Shown: piece by piece, positions 9,641 to 18,275 of the stretch | Position numbering within the stretch: position 1 is the stretch's first letter | How the letters are laid out: each line of letters begins with the position of its first letter | Assembly (NCBI RefSeq): GCF_023276655.1 | Contig: NZ_JALGRK010000002.1 | Coordinates: forward strand, 186,001-250,000 | DNA length: 64,000 nt | From: Olsenella intestinalis | GTDB taxonomy: Bacteria > Actinomycetota > Coriobacteriia > Coriobacteriales > Atopobiaceae | Direction of reading: 5' to 3' | The notes under the pieces: model-generated | Database searches by the model: none | What the model saw: only the letters and a program-made list of their open reading frames with translations | Told to the model about the DNA's origin: nothing | Made by a program: the position numbers and the translations under genes

Positions 9641-10563
9641 GCGATTCCGTCTCCATGGCCGTCGACCTCGGCGGCATCCGCATGAAGAACCCGATCAACA
9701 CCGCATCGGGCACCTTCGGCAACGGCTGGCAGTTCGAGGGCTTCTTCGACGTCTCGACGCTCGGCGCGATCACGACCAAGGGCTGCTCCGCCGAGCCCTG
9801 GGACGGCAACCCCGCCCCGCGCATGGTGGAGCGCACCTCGGCGATCATGAACTCGGTGGGGCTGCAGAACCCCGGCGTCGCCGGCCTCGTCGAGTCGTGC
9901 GGCGACTACCTCAAGGGCCTCGAGGGGCGCGGATGCCGCGTCATCTGTCAGGTCGCGGGCCACTCGCTCGAGGAGTACGCGCGCGCCGTCGAGCTCCTGG
10001 AGGAGCTTGCGCCCTTCGCGTCCGGCCTCGAGCTCAACATCTCGTGCCCGAACGTGAGCCAGGGCGGCGCCGCCATGGGCGCGACGCCTGCGGCCGCGGC
10101 CGAGGTGATGCGTACGGTGCGTCCCCTCACGAGCCGTCCCGTCGTCGTCAAGATGGCGCCCCACGACGTGGCCGAGATCGGCCGCGCCCTCGAGAGCGAG
10201 GGCGCCGACGCCCTCTCGCTCATCAACACGATCCCCGCGATGGCTATCGACGTGCGCACGCGCAAGAGCCGCCTCTCGAGGCCCACGGCGGGCCTCTCCG
10301 GCCCCGCCATCCACCCGATTGCGGTCCGCATGGTGTGGGAGTGCGCGCGTGCCGTCTCGATCCCCATCTGCGGCATCGGCGGCATCGAGAGCGGCGAGGA
10401 CGCCGCCGAGATGATCCTCGCCGGCGCCACGGCGGTCTCGGTAGGCACGGCGAGCCTGCACGACCCCACGGCCGCCCCGCGCATCCTCGCAGAGCTCGAG
10501 GAGTGGGCTGCCTCGCAGGGAGTTTCCGACATCAACGAGCTGATTGGAGCCGTCCAATGCTGA
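9637..10563 (+). CDS. pyrD: Dihydroorotate dehydrogenase B (NAD+), catalytic subunit
   Basis: FMN TIM-barrel enzyme oxidising dihydroorotate to orotate. 308 residues from the GTG at 9637 that overlaps the pyrK stop; an open frame runs further upstream but only in the shadow of pyrK. NTASGTFGNG and NSVGLQNPG are present, and ELNISCPNVSQGG carries the class 1B catalytic cysteine (residue 137). The pairing with pyrK confirms class 1B. Confidence 0.96.
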   Translation: MSDSVSMAVDLGGIRMKNPINTASGTFGNGWQFEGFFDVSTLGAITTKGCSAEPWDGNPAPRMVERTSAIMNSVGLQNPGVAGLVESCGDYLKGLEGRGCRVICQVAGHSLEEYARAVELLEELAPFASGLELNISCPNVSQGGAAMGATPAAAAEVMRTVRPLTSRPVVVKMAPHDVAEIGRALESEGADALSLINTIPAMAIDVRTRKSRLSRPTAGLSGPAIHPIAVRMVWECARAVSIPICGIGGIESGEDAAEMILAGATAVSVGTASLHDPTAAPRILAELEEWAASQGVSDINELIGAVQC

Positions 10564-11282
10564 CAGAGCAAGAGGCGCGCGACGCCGTCATCGTCGCGCT
10601 CGACTGCGGGGCCGACGAGGCCCTCGCGCTGGCCGACCGCCTCGCGGGCAAGGCCCGCTGGGTCAAGGTGGGAATGACGCTCTTCTACGCCGAGGGTCCG
10701 CGCATCGTCGAGGCCATGCGCGAGCGCGGGCTCAGGGTCTTCCTCGACCTCAAGCTCCACGACATCCCCTTCCAGGTGAGGGGCGCCGCGCGCAGTGCCT
10801 CGCTGACGGGCGCCGACATCCTCTCTATCCACGGGCTGGGCACCGCGGCCATGGTCGAGCAGGCCAGGGCCGGCGTCGAGGAGGCGGCCCTCGAGCGCGG
10901 CGGGGACCGCACCCGCCTCGTGGCCATCTCCGTGCTCACGAGCATGGACGAGGATGCGCTGCGCGAGATCGGCGTGGGCGTGCCTCTGGCCGAGGAGGTC
11001 TCGCGCCTCGCCAAGGGGTCGGTCGATGCCGGCTCCGACGGCGTCGTGTGCTCTCCGCAGGAGGCGTCGCGCCTGAGGGAGCTTCTCGGCGGGGAGGCCC
11101 TCATCGTGTGCCCAGGGGTTCGTCCGGCGGGTTCGGCGGTCGGCGACCAGAAAAGAATCGCGACTCCCAAGGCGGCCATCTCGGCGGGTGCCTCGAAGCT
11201 CGTCATCGGCCGCCCGATCACCCAGTCCGAGGACCCCGTGGCTGCGTTTGAGCAGGTAATCGCCGAGCTCGTCGCAGAGTAG
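10557..11282 (+). CDS. pyrF: Orotidine 5'-phosphate decarboxylase
   Basis: Decarboxylates OMP to UMP, the last step of the pathway. 241 residues, ATG overlapping the end of pyrD. The signature DLKLHDIP lies at residues 64-71, preceded by the phosphate-barrel start VALDCGADEA; the CPGVRP phosphate loop is near the end. Last gene of the operon. pyrE and carAB are not in the window, so orotate phosphoribosyltransferase must be encoded elsewhere. No terminator follows directly; a GCTCTTCTCG element lies 26 bases behind the stop. Confidence 0.96.
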   Translation: MLTEQEARDAVIVALDCGADEALALADRLAGKARWVKVGMTLFYAEGPRIVEAMRERGLRVFLDLKLHDIPFQVRGAARSASLTGADILSIHGLGTAAMVEQARAGVEEAALERGGDRTRLVAISVLTSMDEDALREIGVGVPLAEEVSRLAKGSVDAGSDGVVCSPQEASRLRELLGGEALIVCPGVRPAGSAVGDQKRIATPKAAISAGASKLVIGRPITQSEDPVAAFEQVIAELVAE

Positions 11283-11308
11283 GAGCGTGCTCGGAGCGCG
11301 GACCCCAG

Positions 11309-11318
11309 GCTCTTCTCG
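11309..11318 (+). repeat. Intergenic GCTCTTCTCG element behind pyrF
   Basis: Exact core with extended context (AG before, GCCGCGC after). It lies in the pyrF-mihF gap. Confidence 0.8.
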
Positions 11319-11485
11319 GCCGCGCTATCGGAGCGTATTGTGTGTTTATAAGCCCCCGCACGTGCAATTTTGCAAACTTACACTTGCTAAATGGCGTGCT
11401 AATTGGCAAACTATGTGCTTGCACTTGGATATTCACGCATTCGTGCAGCGTGGACATAGCGAACATTTCGATGTTTGGAGGAAAC

Positions 11486-11794
11486 ATGGCACTACCCCAG
11501 CTTACCGACGAGCAGCGCAAGGCAGCCCTCGAGAAGGCCGCTGCGGCCCGTCACGCCCGCGCTGAGCTTCGCGAGAAGATCAAGAAGGGCGAGGTCTCCC
11601 TGGAGGAGGTCCTCAACTCCGACGACCCCATCGCCAACCGCATGAAGGTCACCGCCCTCATCGAGTCCCTCCCCGGCTACGGCAAGGCCAAGGCCGCCAA
11701 GATCATGGACGAGCTCGGCATCTCCTCCACCCGTCGCGTCAAGGGCCTCGGCGCCCGCCAGCGCGAGCAGCTCATCGAGGCCCTCTCCAAGTAA
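11486..11794 (+). CDS. mihF: Integration host factor-like nucleoid protein (mIHF)
   Basis: Actinobacterial DNA-binding protein unrelated to proteobacterial IHF; it bends DNA and shapes the nucleoid. 102 residues from the ATG at 11486, chosen for its TTGGAGGAAAC ribosome site; the longer frame from 11342 is Cys-rich and not protein-like. A basic helical N-terminus (RKAALEKAAAARHARAELREKIKKG) precedes an H2TH/HhH-type segment ESLPGYGKAKAAKIMDELGI and the C-terminal VKGLGARQREQLIEAL. gmk starts on the next base, the gene order seen in actinobacteria. The ~165 bases upstream are AT-rich and probably hold its promoter, which I could not pin down. Confidence 0.9.
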   Translation: MALPQLTDEQRKAALEKAAAARHARAELREKIKKGEVSLEEVLNSDDPIANRMKVTALIESLPGYGKAKAAKIMDELGISSTRRVKGLGARQREQLIEALSK

Positions 11795-12388
11795 GTGGCT
11801 AGGATCCCTCGACTCTTTGTCATTTCCGGACCGTCAGGTGCGGGGAAGGGAACGCTCCTCTCACGCGTGCGCGAGAGTCGTCCCGACCTCGGCCTGACGG
11901 TCTCGGCTACGACGCGCAGCCCGCGCCCCGGTGACGTGGACGGCGTGACGTACCACTTTCTCGACGATTCCGACTTCGTGGCGCGCGTCGAGCGCGGCGA
12001 GTTCCTGGAGTGGGCCGACGTTCACGGCCACAAGTACGGGACGCTCAGGAGCGAGGTCGACAGGCGAATCGCCGATGGCAAATCGGTCATCCTCGAGATC
12101 GACGTGCAGGGGGCGTTCAACGTCCGCAAGGTCTACCCCGACGCCGTTCTCATCTTCATCGAGCCGCCGTCCATGGAGGTCCTCGAGGCGCGCCTGCGCG
12201 GGCGCGGAACCGAGGACGAGGCTTCGATCGAGCTGAGGCTCGCGAACGCCCGCCAGGAGGTCGCACTGGCCGAGAAGTACGACGCCCGTGTTGTCAACGA
12301 CGATTTGTCCCAGGCCACCGATGAGCTGGCCGCCCTGATTGATTCCTACGAGACGACAGGAGGTAACTCCAACCATGGCAGTTACTAA
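11795..12388 (+). CDS. gmk: Guanylate kinase
   Basis: Phosphorylates GMP to GDP with ATP. 197 residues; GTG start abutting the stop of mihF. The P-loop GPSGAGKGT is at residues ~12-20, followed by the GMP-binding region (TTRSPRPGDVDGVTYHFL, FLEWADVHGHKYGT) and ILEIDVQGAFNV. rpoZ starts within its 3' end. Confidence 0.96.
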   Translation: MARIPRLFVISGPSGAGKGTLLSRVRESRPDLGLTVSATTRSPRPGDVDGVTYHFLDDSDFVARVERGEFLEWADVHGHKYGTLRSEVDRRIADGKSVILEIDVQGAFNVRKVYPDAVLIFIEPPSMEVLEARLRGRGTEDEASIELRLANARQEVALAEKYDARVVNDDLSQATDELAALIDSYETTGGNSNHGSY

Positions 12389-12668
12389 GCCCCAGATCGA
12401 CGATCTTCTCGCCAAGACCGAGCACAACCCGTTCCTGCTCTGCGCCGTCGCGTCCAAGCGCGCCTGCGACATCAACAACATGGTCCGCGGACAGCACCTG
12501 CGCGTGACCGCGATCCAGGACTTCGACGACATCACCCCGGTCGTCTCCGGCGAGGACTCCGTCTCCATCGCCATGGAGGAGGTCGAGAGCGGCGTGCTCG
12601 GGTTCGTCGAGGACAAGTTCGACGAGGAGATCAAGGGCTCCAACGCCCGCGTCGAGCACAACCTGTAA
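12375..12668 (+). CDS. rpoZ: RNA polymerase omega subunit
   Basis: Small subunit that helps fold the beta' subunit. 97 residues; ATG at 12375 with AGGAGGTAA upstream, overlapping gmk by 14 bases. It starts MAVTKPQIDDLLAKTEHNPFLLCAVASKRACDIN and ends in an acidic tail. The gmk-rpoZ order is widespread in bacteria. Confidence 0.92.
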   Translation: MAVTKPQIDDLLAKTEHNPFLLCAVASKRACDINNMVRGQHLRVTAIQDFDDITPVVSGEDSVSIAMEEVESGVLGFVEDKFDEEIKGSNARVEHNL

Positions 12669-12672
12669 GTCG

Positions 12673-13920
12673 ATGGCTGACAGGGTCTGCCTGGTCCACT
12701 ACCACGAGATCGGGCTCAAGGGCAAGAATCGATCCACCTTCGAGAACCAGCTCGTCACCAACCTGCGTCGCGCTCTCAGGGACTTTGCGGTCTCCGAGGT
12801 GCGACGCGTCTCTGGTCACCTGCTGGTCCGCTCAGAGGACGGCCAGGCCACCGAGGAGCTGGCGCACGCCATCGCCTGCGTGCCCGGCGTCGCTCGCGTG
12901 TCGCTGGCGTACTGCTGCGCGCTCGACCAGGAGGAGTATTGCGCTGCCGCCGTGCGCGCGCTCGGCGAGGCCGGCGACTTCGAGAGCTTCAAGGTACATG
13001 CGCGCAGGTCGCAGACGAACTACGAGCTGCACACGCTCGACCTGAACCGCCTGGTGGGAAGCGTCCTCTGCGAAGCGTTCCCCGACAAGCGCGTGGAGAT
13101 GCACCATCCCGATGCGACGGTCGTCGTGCACGTGGTGCAGAACGTCGTCTACGTGTACTGCGCCTCCGGCCCCGGTGTGGGCGGGCTCCCCGTGGGCACC
13201 GCGGGCAAGGTCGTCACGCTCCTCTCGAGCGGCTTTGACTCGCCCGTCGCCACCTGGATGGTCGGCCGTCGCGGCGCCACCTGCGTGCCCGTGCACTTCT
13301 CGGGCCGTCCCATGGTGTCGGACACGAGCGAGTACCTCTGCCAGGACATCGTCGAGGCGCTCGCGCCCGCCGGCATGGTCGGCAGGATGTACGTGGTCCC
13401 GTTCGGCGAGCGCCAGAGGGAGATCTCGCTGGCGGCGCCCGAGGGCATGCGCGTCATCATGTACCGACGCGTCATGTTCGCCGTCGCCGAGCGCATCGCG
13501 CGGCTCGAGGGCGCCAAGGCGCTGGTCACGGGCGAGTCGCTCGGCCAGGTCGCGAGCCAGACGCTCGACAACATCACCGCGGTCAACGAGATGGTCTCGA
13601 TGCCGGTCCTGAGGCCGCTCATCGGCTCGGACAAGCAGGAGATCATCCGCCGCGCGCAGCAGATCGGGACCTACGACGTGAGCCTGCAGGACGCGCCGGA
13701 CTGCTGCACGCTGTTCATGCCGCGCCGCCCCGAGACGCACGCGAGGCTCGACCGCGTTCACGAGGCATGGGACAGCTTCGACCACGACGCCATGATCGAG
13801 GACCTGGTCGCGAACGTGGAGTACGTCGACTTCGACCAGTGCCCGTCGTACAAGCCGCCGCGCGGCATGCGAGCCAGGCACAAGGAGCTCGCTCCCGCGG
13901 AGCCCGACCACTACGCCTAG
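12673..13920 (+). CDS. thiI: tRNA 4-thiouridine synthetase ThiI
   Basis: Adenylates U8 of tRNA and inserts sulfur; also supplies sulfur for thiamine in some bacteria. 415 residues. The N-terminal ferredoxin-like and THUMP region (YHEIGLKGKNRSTFE) precedes the PP-loop ATPase (LLSSGFDSPVA, near 183-194). It ends without a rhodanese domain, so it is the short form that depends on an external cysteine desulfurase. A 32-base palindrome lies 94 bases behind the stop. Confidence 0.93.
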   Translation: MADRVCLVHYHEIGLKGKNRSTFENQLVTNLRRALRDFAVSEVRRVSGHLLVRSEDGQATEELAHAIACVPGVARVSLAYCCALDQEEYCAAAVRALGEAGDFESFKVHARRSQTNYELHTLDLNRLVGSVLCEAFPDKRVEMHHPDATVVVHVVQNVVYVYCASGPGVGGLPVGTAGKVVTLLSSGFDSPVATWMVGRRGATCVPVHFSGRPMVSDTSEYLCQDIVEALAPAGMVGRMYVVPFGERQREISLAAPEGMRVIMYRRVMFAVAERIARLEGAKALVTGESLGQVASQTLDNITAVNEMVSMPVLRPLIGSDKQEIIRRAQQIGTYDVSLQDAPDCCTLFMPRRPETHARLDRVHEAWDSFDHDAMIEDLVANVEYVDFDQCPSYKPPRGMRARHKELAPAEPDHYA

Positions 13921-14014
13921 CTGCGGCAATGCGCTCCTGAGGGCGTGTGCAGCCACGTGCGAGCCACGGGCCAGCTGCGAACAAGGGATTTTCAGCTTCT
14001 GAGAGAGGCATGCG

Positions 14015-14050
14015 ACCACCCCTGACACCATGGTGTCAGGGGTGGTTTTC
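14015..14050 (+). terminator. 32-bp perfect palindrome between thiI and comEA
   Basis: 14015-14046 is a perfect inverted repeat with no spacer (centre CCATGG), followed by TTTTCC. It can terminate thiI transcription, but the right arm also holds the only plausible ribosome site of comEA (AGGGGTGG), so it may control comEA translation. Confidence 0.6.
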
Positions 14051-14051
14051 C

Positions 14052-14819
14052 ATGGCACAGCTACATCGCAGGAGGAGCTCGTCTCTTTTGGGGCGTCTGG
14101 GGATATCGGCGCCGCGGGCGCCCTTGGTCGCGGCCGCGGTGATCGTCGTGGCCCTGGTCGCGCTCGGGCTGGCAGTGTCGCTCTTCTCGGCCGGCGGGGT
14201 GACCGTGAGCAGGGCGGACTCGGGGTCCGAGGCGCGGGGGAGCGACGGGGCGGGGGAAGGCGGGGGATCCTCGTCGTCGCCCTCGGGCGGGGGCGCGCGG
14301 GACGCGGGCGGCGCCCAAGCGCTCGTGGTGCACGTAGACGGCGCCGTCGCGCGGCCCGGGGTCGTCGAGGTCAGCGGGTCGTCGCCGCGGCTGCGCGACG
14401 CCATCGAGGCGGCCGGCGGGCTTGCCGAGGGTGCCGACACCGGCTCGCTCAACCTGGCCGAGAAGGTGAGTGACGGGCAGAAGGTGCACGTGCCGACCGT
14501 GGAGGAGGCGCAGGCGGCGGCTGCGGCGCCTGCGGCCGGGTCGGCCGGCGCGTCTGGCGCGGGCGGCGGGCAAGGCGCGGGCGCGGCGGCGGGCTCGGGG
14601 TCTGGCGGAGGCCCGTCCTCGGCGTCGGGGCTCGTGAACATCAACTCGGCCACGGCGTCCGAGCTGCAGACGCTCTCGGGCGTCGGCGAGTCGACGGCCA
14701 ACGCCATCGTGCGCGACCGCGAGCAGAACGGGCCGTTCTCGAGCGTCGACGACCTCATGCGCGTGTCGGGCATAGGGGAGAAGAAGCTCGCCAAGATCCG
14801 CGGGTCGATCTGTGTCTAG
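14052..14819 (+). CDS. comEA: Competence protein ComEA, DNA receptor
   Basis: Membrane-anchored receptor that binds incoming double-stranded DNA in natural transformation. 255 residues from ATG 14052. A basic N-terminus is followed by one transmembrane helix (residues ~24-46), a Gly/Ser-rich linker, an SLBB domain (LVVHVDGAVARPGVVEV, from ~97), a second Ala/Gly-rich linker, and a C-terminal helix-hairpin-helix DNA-binding domain (GLVNINSATASELQTLSGVG..., ~194-255). All domains of ComEA are intact. It overlaps comEC by 8 bases. A GCTCTTCTCG copy at 14180-14189 falls in the transmembrane segment. Confidence 0.93.
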   Translation: MAQLHRRRSSSLLGRLGISAPRAPLVAAAVIVVALVALGLAVSLFSAGGVTVSRADSGSEARGSDGAGEGGGSSSSPSGGGARDAGGAQALVVHVDGAVARPGVVEVSGSSPRLRDAIEAAGGLAEGADTGSLNLAEKVSDGQKVHVPTVEEAQAAAAAPAAGSAGASGAGGGQGAGAAAGSGSGGGPSSASGLVNINSATASELQTLSGVGESTANAIVRDREQNGPFSSVDDLMRVSGIGEKKLAKIRGSICV

Positions 14820-17184
14820 GGAGCCGAGGCGGCCCGACCGCCCCGAGGTGCCGCCGACCCTGCATGCGCTCGTCGCTACGCTCGTGGCCGAGCGGGTGTG
14901 CCTGTCGTCGTCGCTTGCGCTCGAGCCCCTGGTCGCGGTGGGCATCGCGGTCGCGGCGTGCGTCGGCGCCTGGCTCGCCCTCAGGTCGCGCCTCGCCCAG
15001 GTCGCGCGGTCCGTGGTCCTCGTCGCGCTCTGCGCGGCGCTTGCGGTCGCGAGCTGCGGCGTGCGCGGCCGGCTCTCCGCCGACGCCGTCGCGCGGCTTG
15101 GGTCGAGCGCGGTGTCGACCTGGTCGTTCGAGGTCGTCGCCGACGCCTCGAAGACCGAGACGGGCTGGCGCTCGCGGGCGCGGGCCCGCGATGGCGAGGG
15201 CCATGCGTGCGACGTGTGGCTGCAGGCCAAGGACGCCATCGCCCGCGGGAGCGTCGTCTCGGGGGTCGGGAGGTTCTCCGCCAACGGGGACGACGGGTGG
15301 GGGGAGGCCAACCGGCGCGCGGGCGTCGCGGGAAGCGTGAGGATGGTGCGCGTCACGTCGACCCGGCCGCCGGGCGAGCCGCTTCGCAGCCTCGAGGCGC
15401 TGAGGGACGCGGTGGTGCGGCGGCTCTCGCCTGCCGAGAGCGACGGCGGGGCGGTGCTTGCGGGAAGCGTCTGCGGCGAGCGCGAGCACATGCGCGACCG
15501 CGGGCTGACCGACGTGTTCGCGACCTGCGGCGTGGCTCACCTCGTGGCGGTGTCGGGGAGCCATCTCTCGATCCTCACCTCGCTCCTCTCGGTCGCTCTC
15601 GCACGCACGCGGCTCGGCCCCAGGGCCCGCCTGCTCGTGCTGCTTGCCGCGGGCGGCCTCTTCGTGCTGTTCTGCGGGGCGCCGCTGTCGGCGGTGCGCG
15701 CCTGGGCGATGTCGACGGTCGCCTTCGGCTCGCTGCTCGCGGGCCGGCGCACCCACGCGCTCTCGTCGGCCTGCGTGGTGGCGCTGTGCATGGCGCTTCT
15801 CGACCCGGGCGTATCGGGCTCTGTCGCCTTCGAGCTCTCGGTCTCCTCGGTGGTCGGGCTCTGCCTCTTCTCGTCGTACGGCGCCTACGTGCTCGAGGCG
15901 CTTCTCGTGCCACGCCGCGTCCCACGCGGGCTTGCCCGCGTGGCGGCGCGCGTGCGGCCCCGCTCGCAGGCGCTTCGCCAGGCGCTTGCGGCGACCATGG
16001 TCTGCCAGGCGGCGACCCTGCCCGTGACCTGCTCCGCGTTCGGGCAGCTGTCGCTTGTGGCGCCCGTCGCCAACGCGCTTGTGGCGCCCGCGTTCGCGCT
16101 CATGATGGGTGTCGGCATGGTCGGCGCGGCGCTGTTCTGGACGCCGGTCGCGGGGCCGATCCTCTGGGTCGCCGAGCGCGTCGGCGACGGGTGCGTGCTC
16201 GCGCTCTCGCAGATCGCGCGGCTGCCCCTGGCGTCGGTGCGTCTCAAGGTGGACGAGGGGCCCGCGCTCGTGGCTCTTCTCGGCGTGTCTGCGCTTCTCC
16301 TCGTCACGTGGCCACGCGTGAGAAGGCGTCCCATGGCGTTGGGGCTCGGCGTGTGTGCGCTCGTGCTCGTTGGCTGGCTCGTGCGGTGGCGCCTGTTCGC
16401 CCCGGCGCGCGTGTGCGTGCTCGACGTCGGGCAGGGCGATGCCATCCTCGTCCAGGACGGGGCGAGCGCGGTGCTCGTGGACGCCGGGCCCGACGGTGCG
16501 GTGGCCGACGCGCTGGCGCGGCAGAACGTCTTCCACCTCGACGCGGTGATCGTGACACACCTGCACGACGACCACTACGGGGGCCTCGACGACCTTGCGG
16601 GCAGGGTCGGGTGCGAGCGCGTCATGGTCGCGCGCGGCGTGGGCGGAAACCTCGGCGGCGAGCCGGGGGAGTGCGTGAGGGCCCTAGTCGGGGACGAGGT
16701 CGAGGAGGTCGGGCTCGGCGACGTCGTGCGCGTGGGTGGCTTCACGCTGCGCTGCGTGTGGCCGGAGGGGGAGGTCGCCGGCGACGAGAACGCGCACTCG
16801 CTCGAGTTCGTCCTCGAGTACGACGGGGGTGGGCGGAGCCTTTCGGGCCTTCTCACCGGAGACGCGGAGCGCGACGAGACGGGGCGCGCGATCGAGGCCG
16901 GGCGCGTCGGCGACGTGGACTTCCTCAAGGTGGGTCACCACGGCTCGCGCGTCTCGCTCACGCCGGGGGAGGCACGTGCGCTCGACGCCGAGGTCTCCGT
17001 CGCAAGCGCGGGGGAGAACAACCGCTTCGGGCACCCGACGCCCGAGTGCGTGGAGATGCTCGAGTCGAGCGGGTCGACCTTCCTGTGCACCAAGGACGTC
17101 GGGACCGTCACGATCGAGCCCGCGGCGGAGGGTCCGCGCGTCTCGTGCGAGCGCGGGGGCGCCCTCGCCCCCGATGTGTCATAG
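14812..17184 (+). CDS. comEC: Competence protein ComEC, DNA uptake channel
   Basis: Polytopic membrane protein carrying single-stranded DNA into the cell. 790 residues, GTG start within the end of comEA. An N-terminal membrane pair and a soluble OB-like segment come first, then the Competence domain with many helices (GVAHLVAVSGSHLSILTSLLS through ~490). The C-terminal metallo-beta-lactamase-like domain has VLDVGQGDAILVQDG and THLHDDHYGG, a nuclease-like active site. Full length and unbroken, so DNA uptake looks functional provided the pilus genes exist elsewhere. Carries a GCTCTTCTCG copy at 16273. Confidence 0.94.
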   Translation: MSREPRRPDRPEVPPTLHALVATLVAERVCLSSSLALEPLVAVGIAVAACVGAWLALRSRLAQVARSVVLVALCAALAVASCGVRGRLSADAVARLGSSAVSTWSFEVVADASKTETGWRSRARARDGEGHACDVWLQAKDAIARGSVVSGVGRFSANGDDGWGEANRRAGVAGSVRMVRVTSTRPPGEPLRSLEALRDAVVRRLSPAESDGGAVLAGSVCGEREHMRDRGLTDVFATCGVAHLVAVSGSHLSILTSLLSVALARTRLGPRARLLVLLAAGGLFVLFCGAPLSAVRAWAMSTVAFGSLLAGRRTHALSSACVVALCMALLDPGVSGSVAFELSVSSVVGLCLFSSYGAYVLEALLVPRRVPRGLARVAARVRPRSQALRQALAATMVCQAATLPVTCSAFGQLSLVAPVANALVAPAFALMMGVGMVGAALFWTPVAGPILWVAERVGDGCVLALSQIARLPLASVRLKVDEGPALVALLGVSALLLVTWPRVRRRPMALGLGVCALVLVGWLVRWRLFAPARVCVLDVGQGDAILVQDGASAVLVDAGPDGAVADALARQNVFHLDAVIVTHLHDDHYGGLDDLAGRVGCERVMVARGVGGNLGGEPGECVRALVGDEVEEVGLGDVVRVGGFTLRCVWPEGEVAGDENAHSLEFVLEYDGGGRSLSGLLTGDAERDETGRAIEAGRVGDVDFLKVGHHGSRVSLTPGEARALDAEVSVASAGENNRFGHPTPECVEMLESSGSTFLCTKDVGTVTIEPAAEGPRVSCERGGALAPDVS

Positions 17185-17205
17185 TTAGGGGGAAAGGGGT
17201 GTTAG

Positions 17206-18171
17206 TTGGTGACTACAAAGCAGGAGCTGCTCCCCGCCTACCTCGTGGTCGGCGCGGACGAGCTGAAGAGCAAGAAGGCCGTGAAGAGGATGAAGGCGAG
17301 GCTCGACGAGTCCTTCGCGGCGTTCAACCTCGACGAGATGGAGCCCACGTCCGACATGGAGCCCGGCTCCATCGTCACGTCGCTCAACACGCTTCCGGTG
17401 GGCGCGGGCTTTCGCCTGGTCATCATCCACAACGCGGACAAGCTGCCCAAGCCCGTCTCCGAGGCGATCATCGACTACCTCAAGAACCCCAACCCGGACT
17501 GCGTCCTTCTCCTGCAGGCGACCACGCTCAGGAAGACGGCCCGCCTCTACAAGGCCGTCAAGGCGGTCGGCGCGCGCTCCATCGTCGAGTGCGTGCCCAA
17601 GAAGCGCTGGGAGATGGCGCCGAGCGTCGTCAAGATGGCGTCCGCGCGCGGCCTCAGGATGAGCGAGGCGGCCGCCGAGGAGCTCGTGAGCCGCGTGGGC
17701 GAGTCCACGACGATGATCGACGCGCAGCTCGAGCGCCTGCAGGACCTCTGCCGCGACAAGGGGTGCGTCGACGTCGCGGACATCGAGGAGAACATCGCGC
17801 GCACGGCCGAGGTCAAGCCCTGGGACTTCCTCGACGCCGTGAGCGCCCGCAACGCCGAGCGCGCCCTCTCGCTCTACCATCTCATGCAGAAGCCGTCGCA
17901 GATCTTCCTCACGTCGATCATCGGAGGGAGGATGCGCGAGCTGATCTGCGCGCGCTCGCTCGAGCAGCGCGGCGAGGGCGGCCTCGTCGGCCAGGCCCTC
18001 GGTAAGCAGGGCTGGCAGGTCAAGAACCACCTCAGGTGGGCGCGCGCCTTCGGCGACGGCGAGCTCGAGGCGGCTCTCGCCTCGTGCGCCCGCTGCGAGC
18101 GCGAGCTCAAGAGCGGGTCGGACGCCGAGACGGCCTTCGTCAGGCTCGTCGTGAGCATCTGCCGGGGGTAG
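17206..18171 (+). CDS. holA: DNA polymerase III delta subunit (HolA)
   Basis: Clamp-loader subunit that opens the sliding clamp. 321 residues; start TTG 17206 or GTG 17209 behind GGGGGAAAGGGG. Features: an N-terminal RecA-like domain with LPAYLVVGADELKSKKAVKRM, then LNTLPVGAGFRLVIIHNADKLPK and the helical collar (PSQIFLTSIIGGRMRELI). Downstream of comEC and next to reverse rpsT, the usual order comEA-comEC-holA-rpsT-lepA. Confidence 0.9.
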   Translation: MVTTKQELLPAYLVVGADELKSKKAVKRMKARLDESFAAFNLDEMEPTSDMEPGSIVTSLNTLPVGAGFRLVIIHNADKLPKPVSEAIIDYLKNPNPDCVLLLQATTLRKTARLYKAVKAVGARSIVECVPKKRWEMAPSVVKMASARGLRMSEAAAEELVSRVGESTTMIDAQLERLQDLCRDKGCVDVADIEENIARTAEVKPWDFLDAVSARNAERALSLYHLMQKPSQIFLTSIIGGRMRELICARSLEQRGEGGLVGQALGKQGWQVKNHLRWARAFGDGELEAALASCARCERELKSGSDAETAFVRLVVSICRG

Positions 18172-18182
18172 TCGGGGCGAGG

Positions 18183-18205
18183 CCTAGGCTCTTCTCGCCC
18201 GCGCC
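18183..18205 (+). repeat. Type copy of a dispersed GCTCTTCTCG element (24 exact cores in the window)
   Basis: Exact cores reading GCTCTTCTCG on + start at 11309, 14180, 16273, 18188, 20500, 21974, 22613, 23987, 40133, 51619, 54210, 56215, 56593 and 59401. Reverse copies (CGAGAAGAGC on +) start at 5692, 7602, 25214, 26488, 28600, 35271, 40497, 41743, 47192 and 55510. The longer consensus in the best copies is AGGCTCTTCTCGSCCGCG. Base composition at about two-thirds G+C predicts roughly 0.1-0.2 copies. Five copies are intergenic, besides the near-copy at 2195, and others overlap gene ends. Function unknown; a DNA-uptake-sequence role is proposed in the findings. Counted by eye, so one or two could be missed. 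Confidence 0.85.
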
Positions 18206-18218
18206 TTCACAACGTGCA

Positions 18219-18252
18219 CAAAAAAATGGGGCCGCCCCGAGGGACGGCCCCA
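18219..18252 (-). terminator. Rho-independent terminator of rpsT
   Basis: On the minus strand a GGGGCCGTCCC / GGGCGGCCCC stem is followed by seven T residues. Confidence 0.9.
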
Positions 18253-18275
18253 TGCTCATGCTTGTAGCGATCGAG

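Noticed and set aside
14030-14473. Open frame starting at the ATG in the centre of the palindrome before comEA
   Set aside because: It runs in another frame through comEA, is Arg/Gly low-complexity and has no ribosome site.
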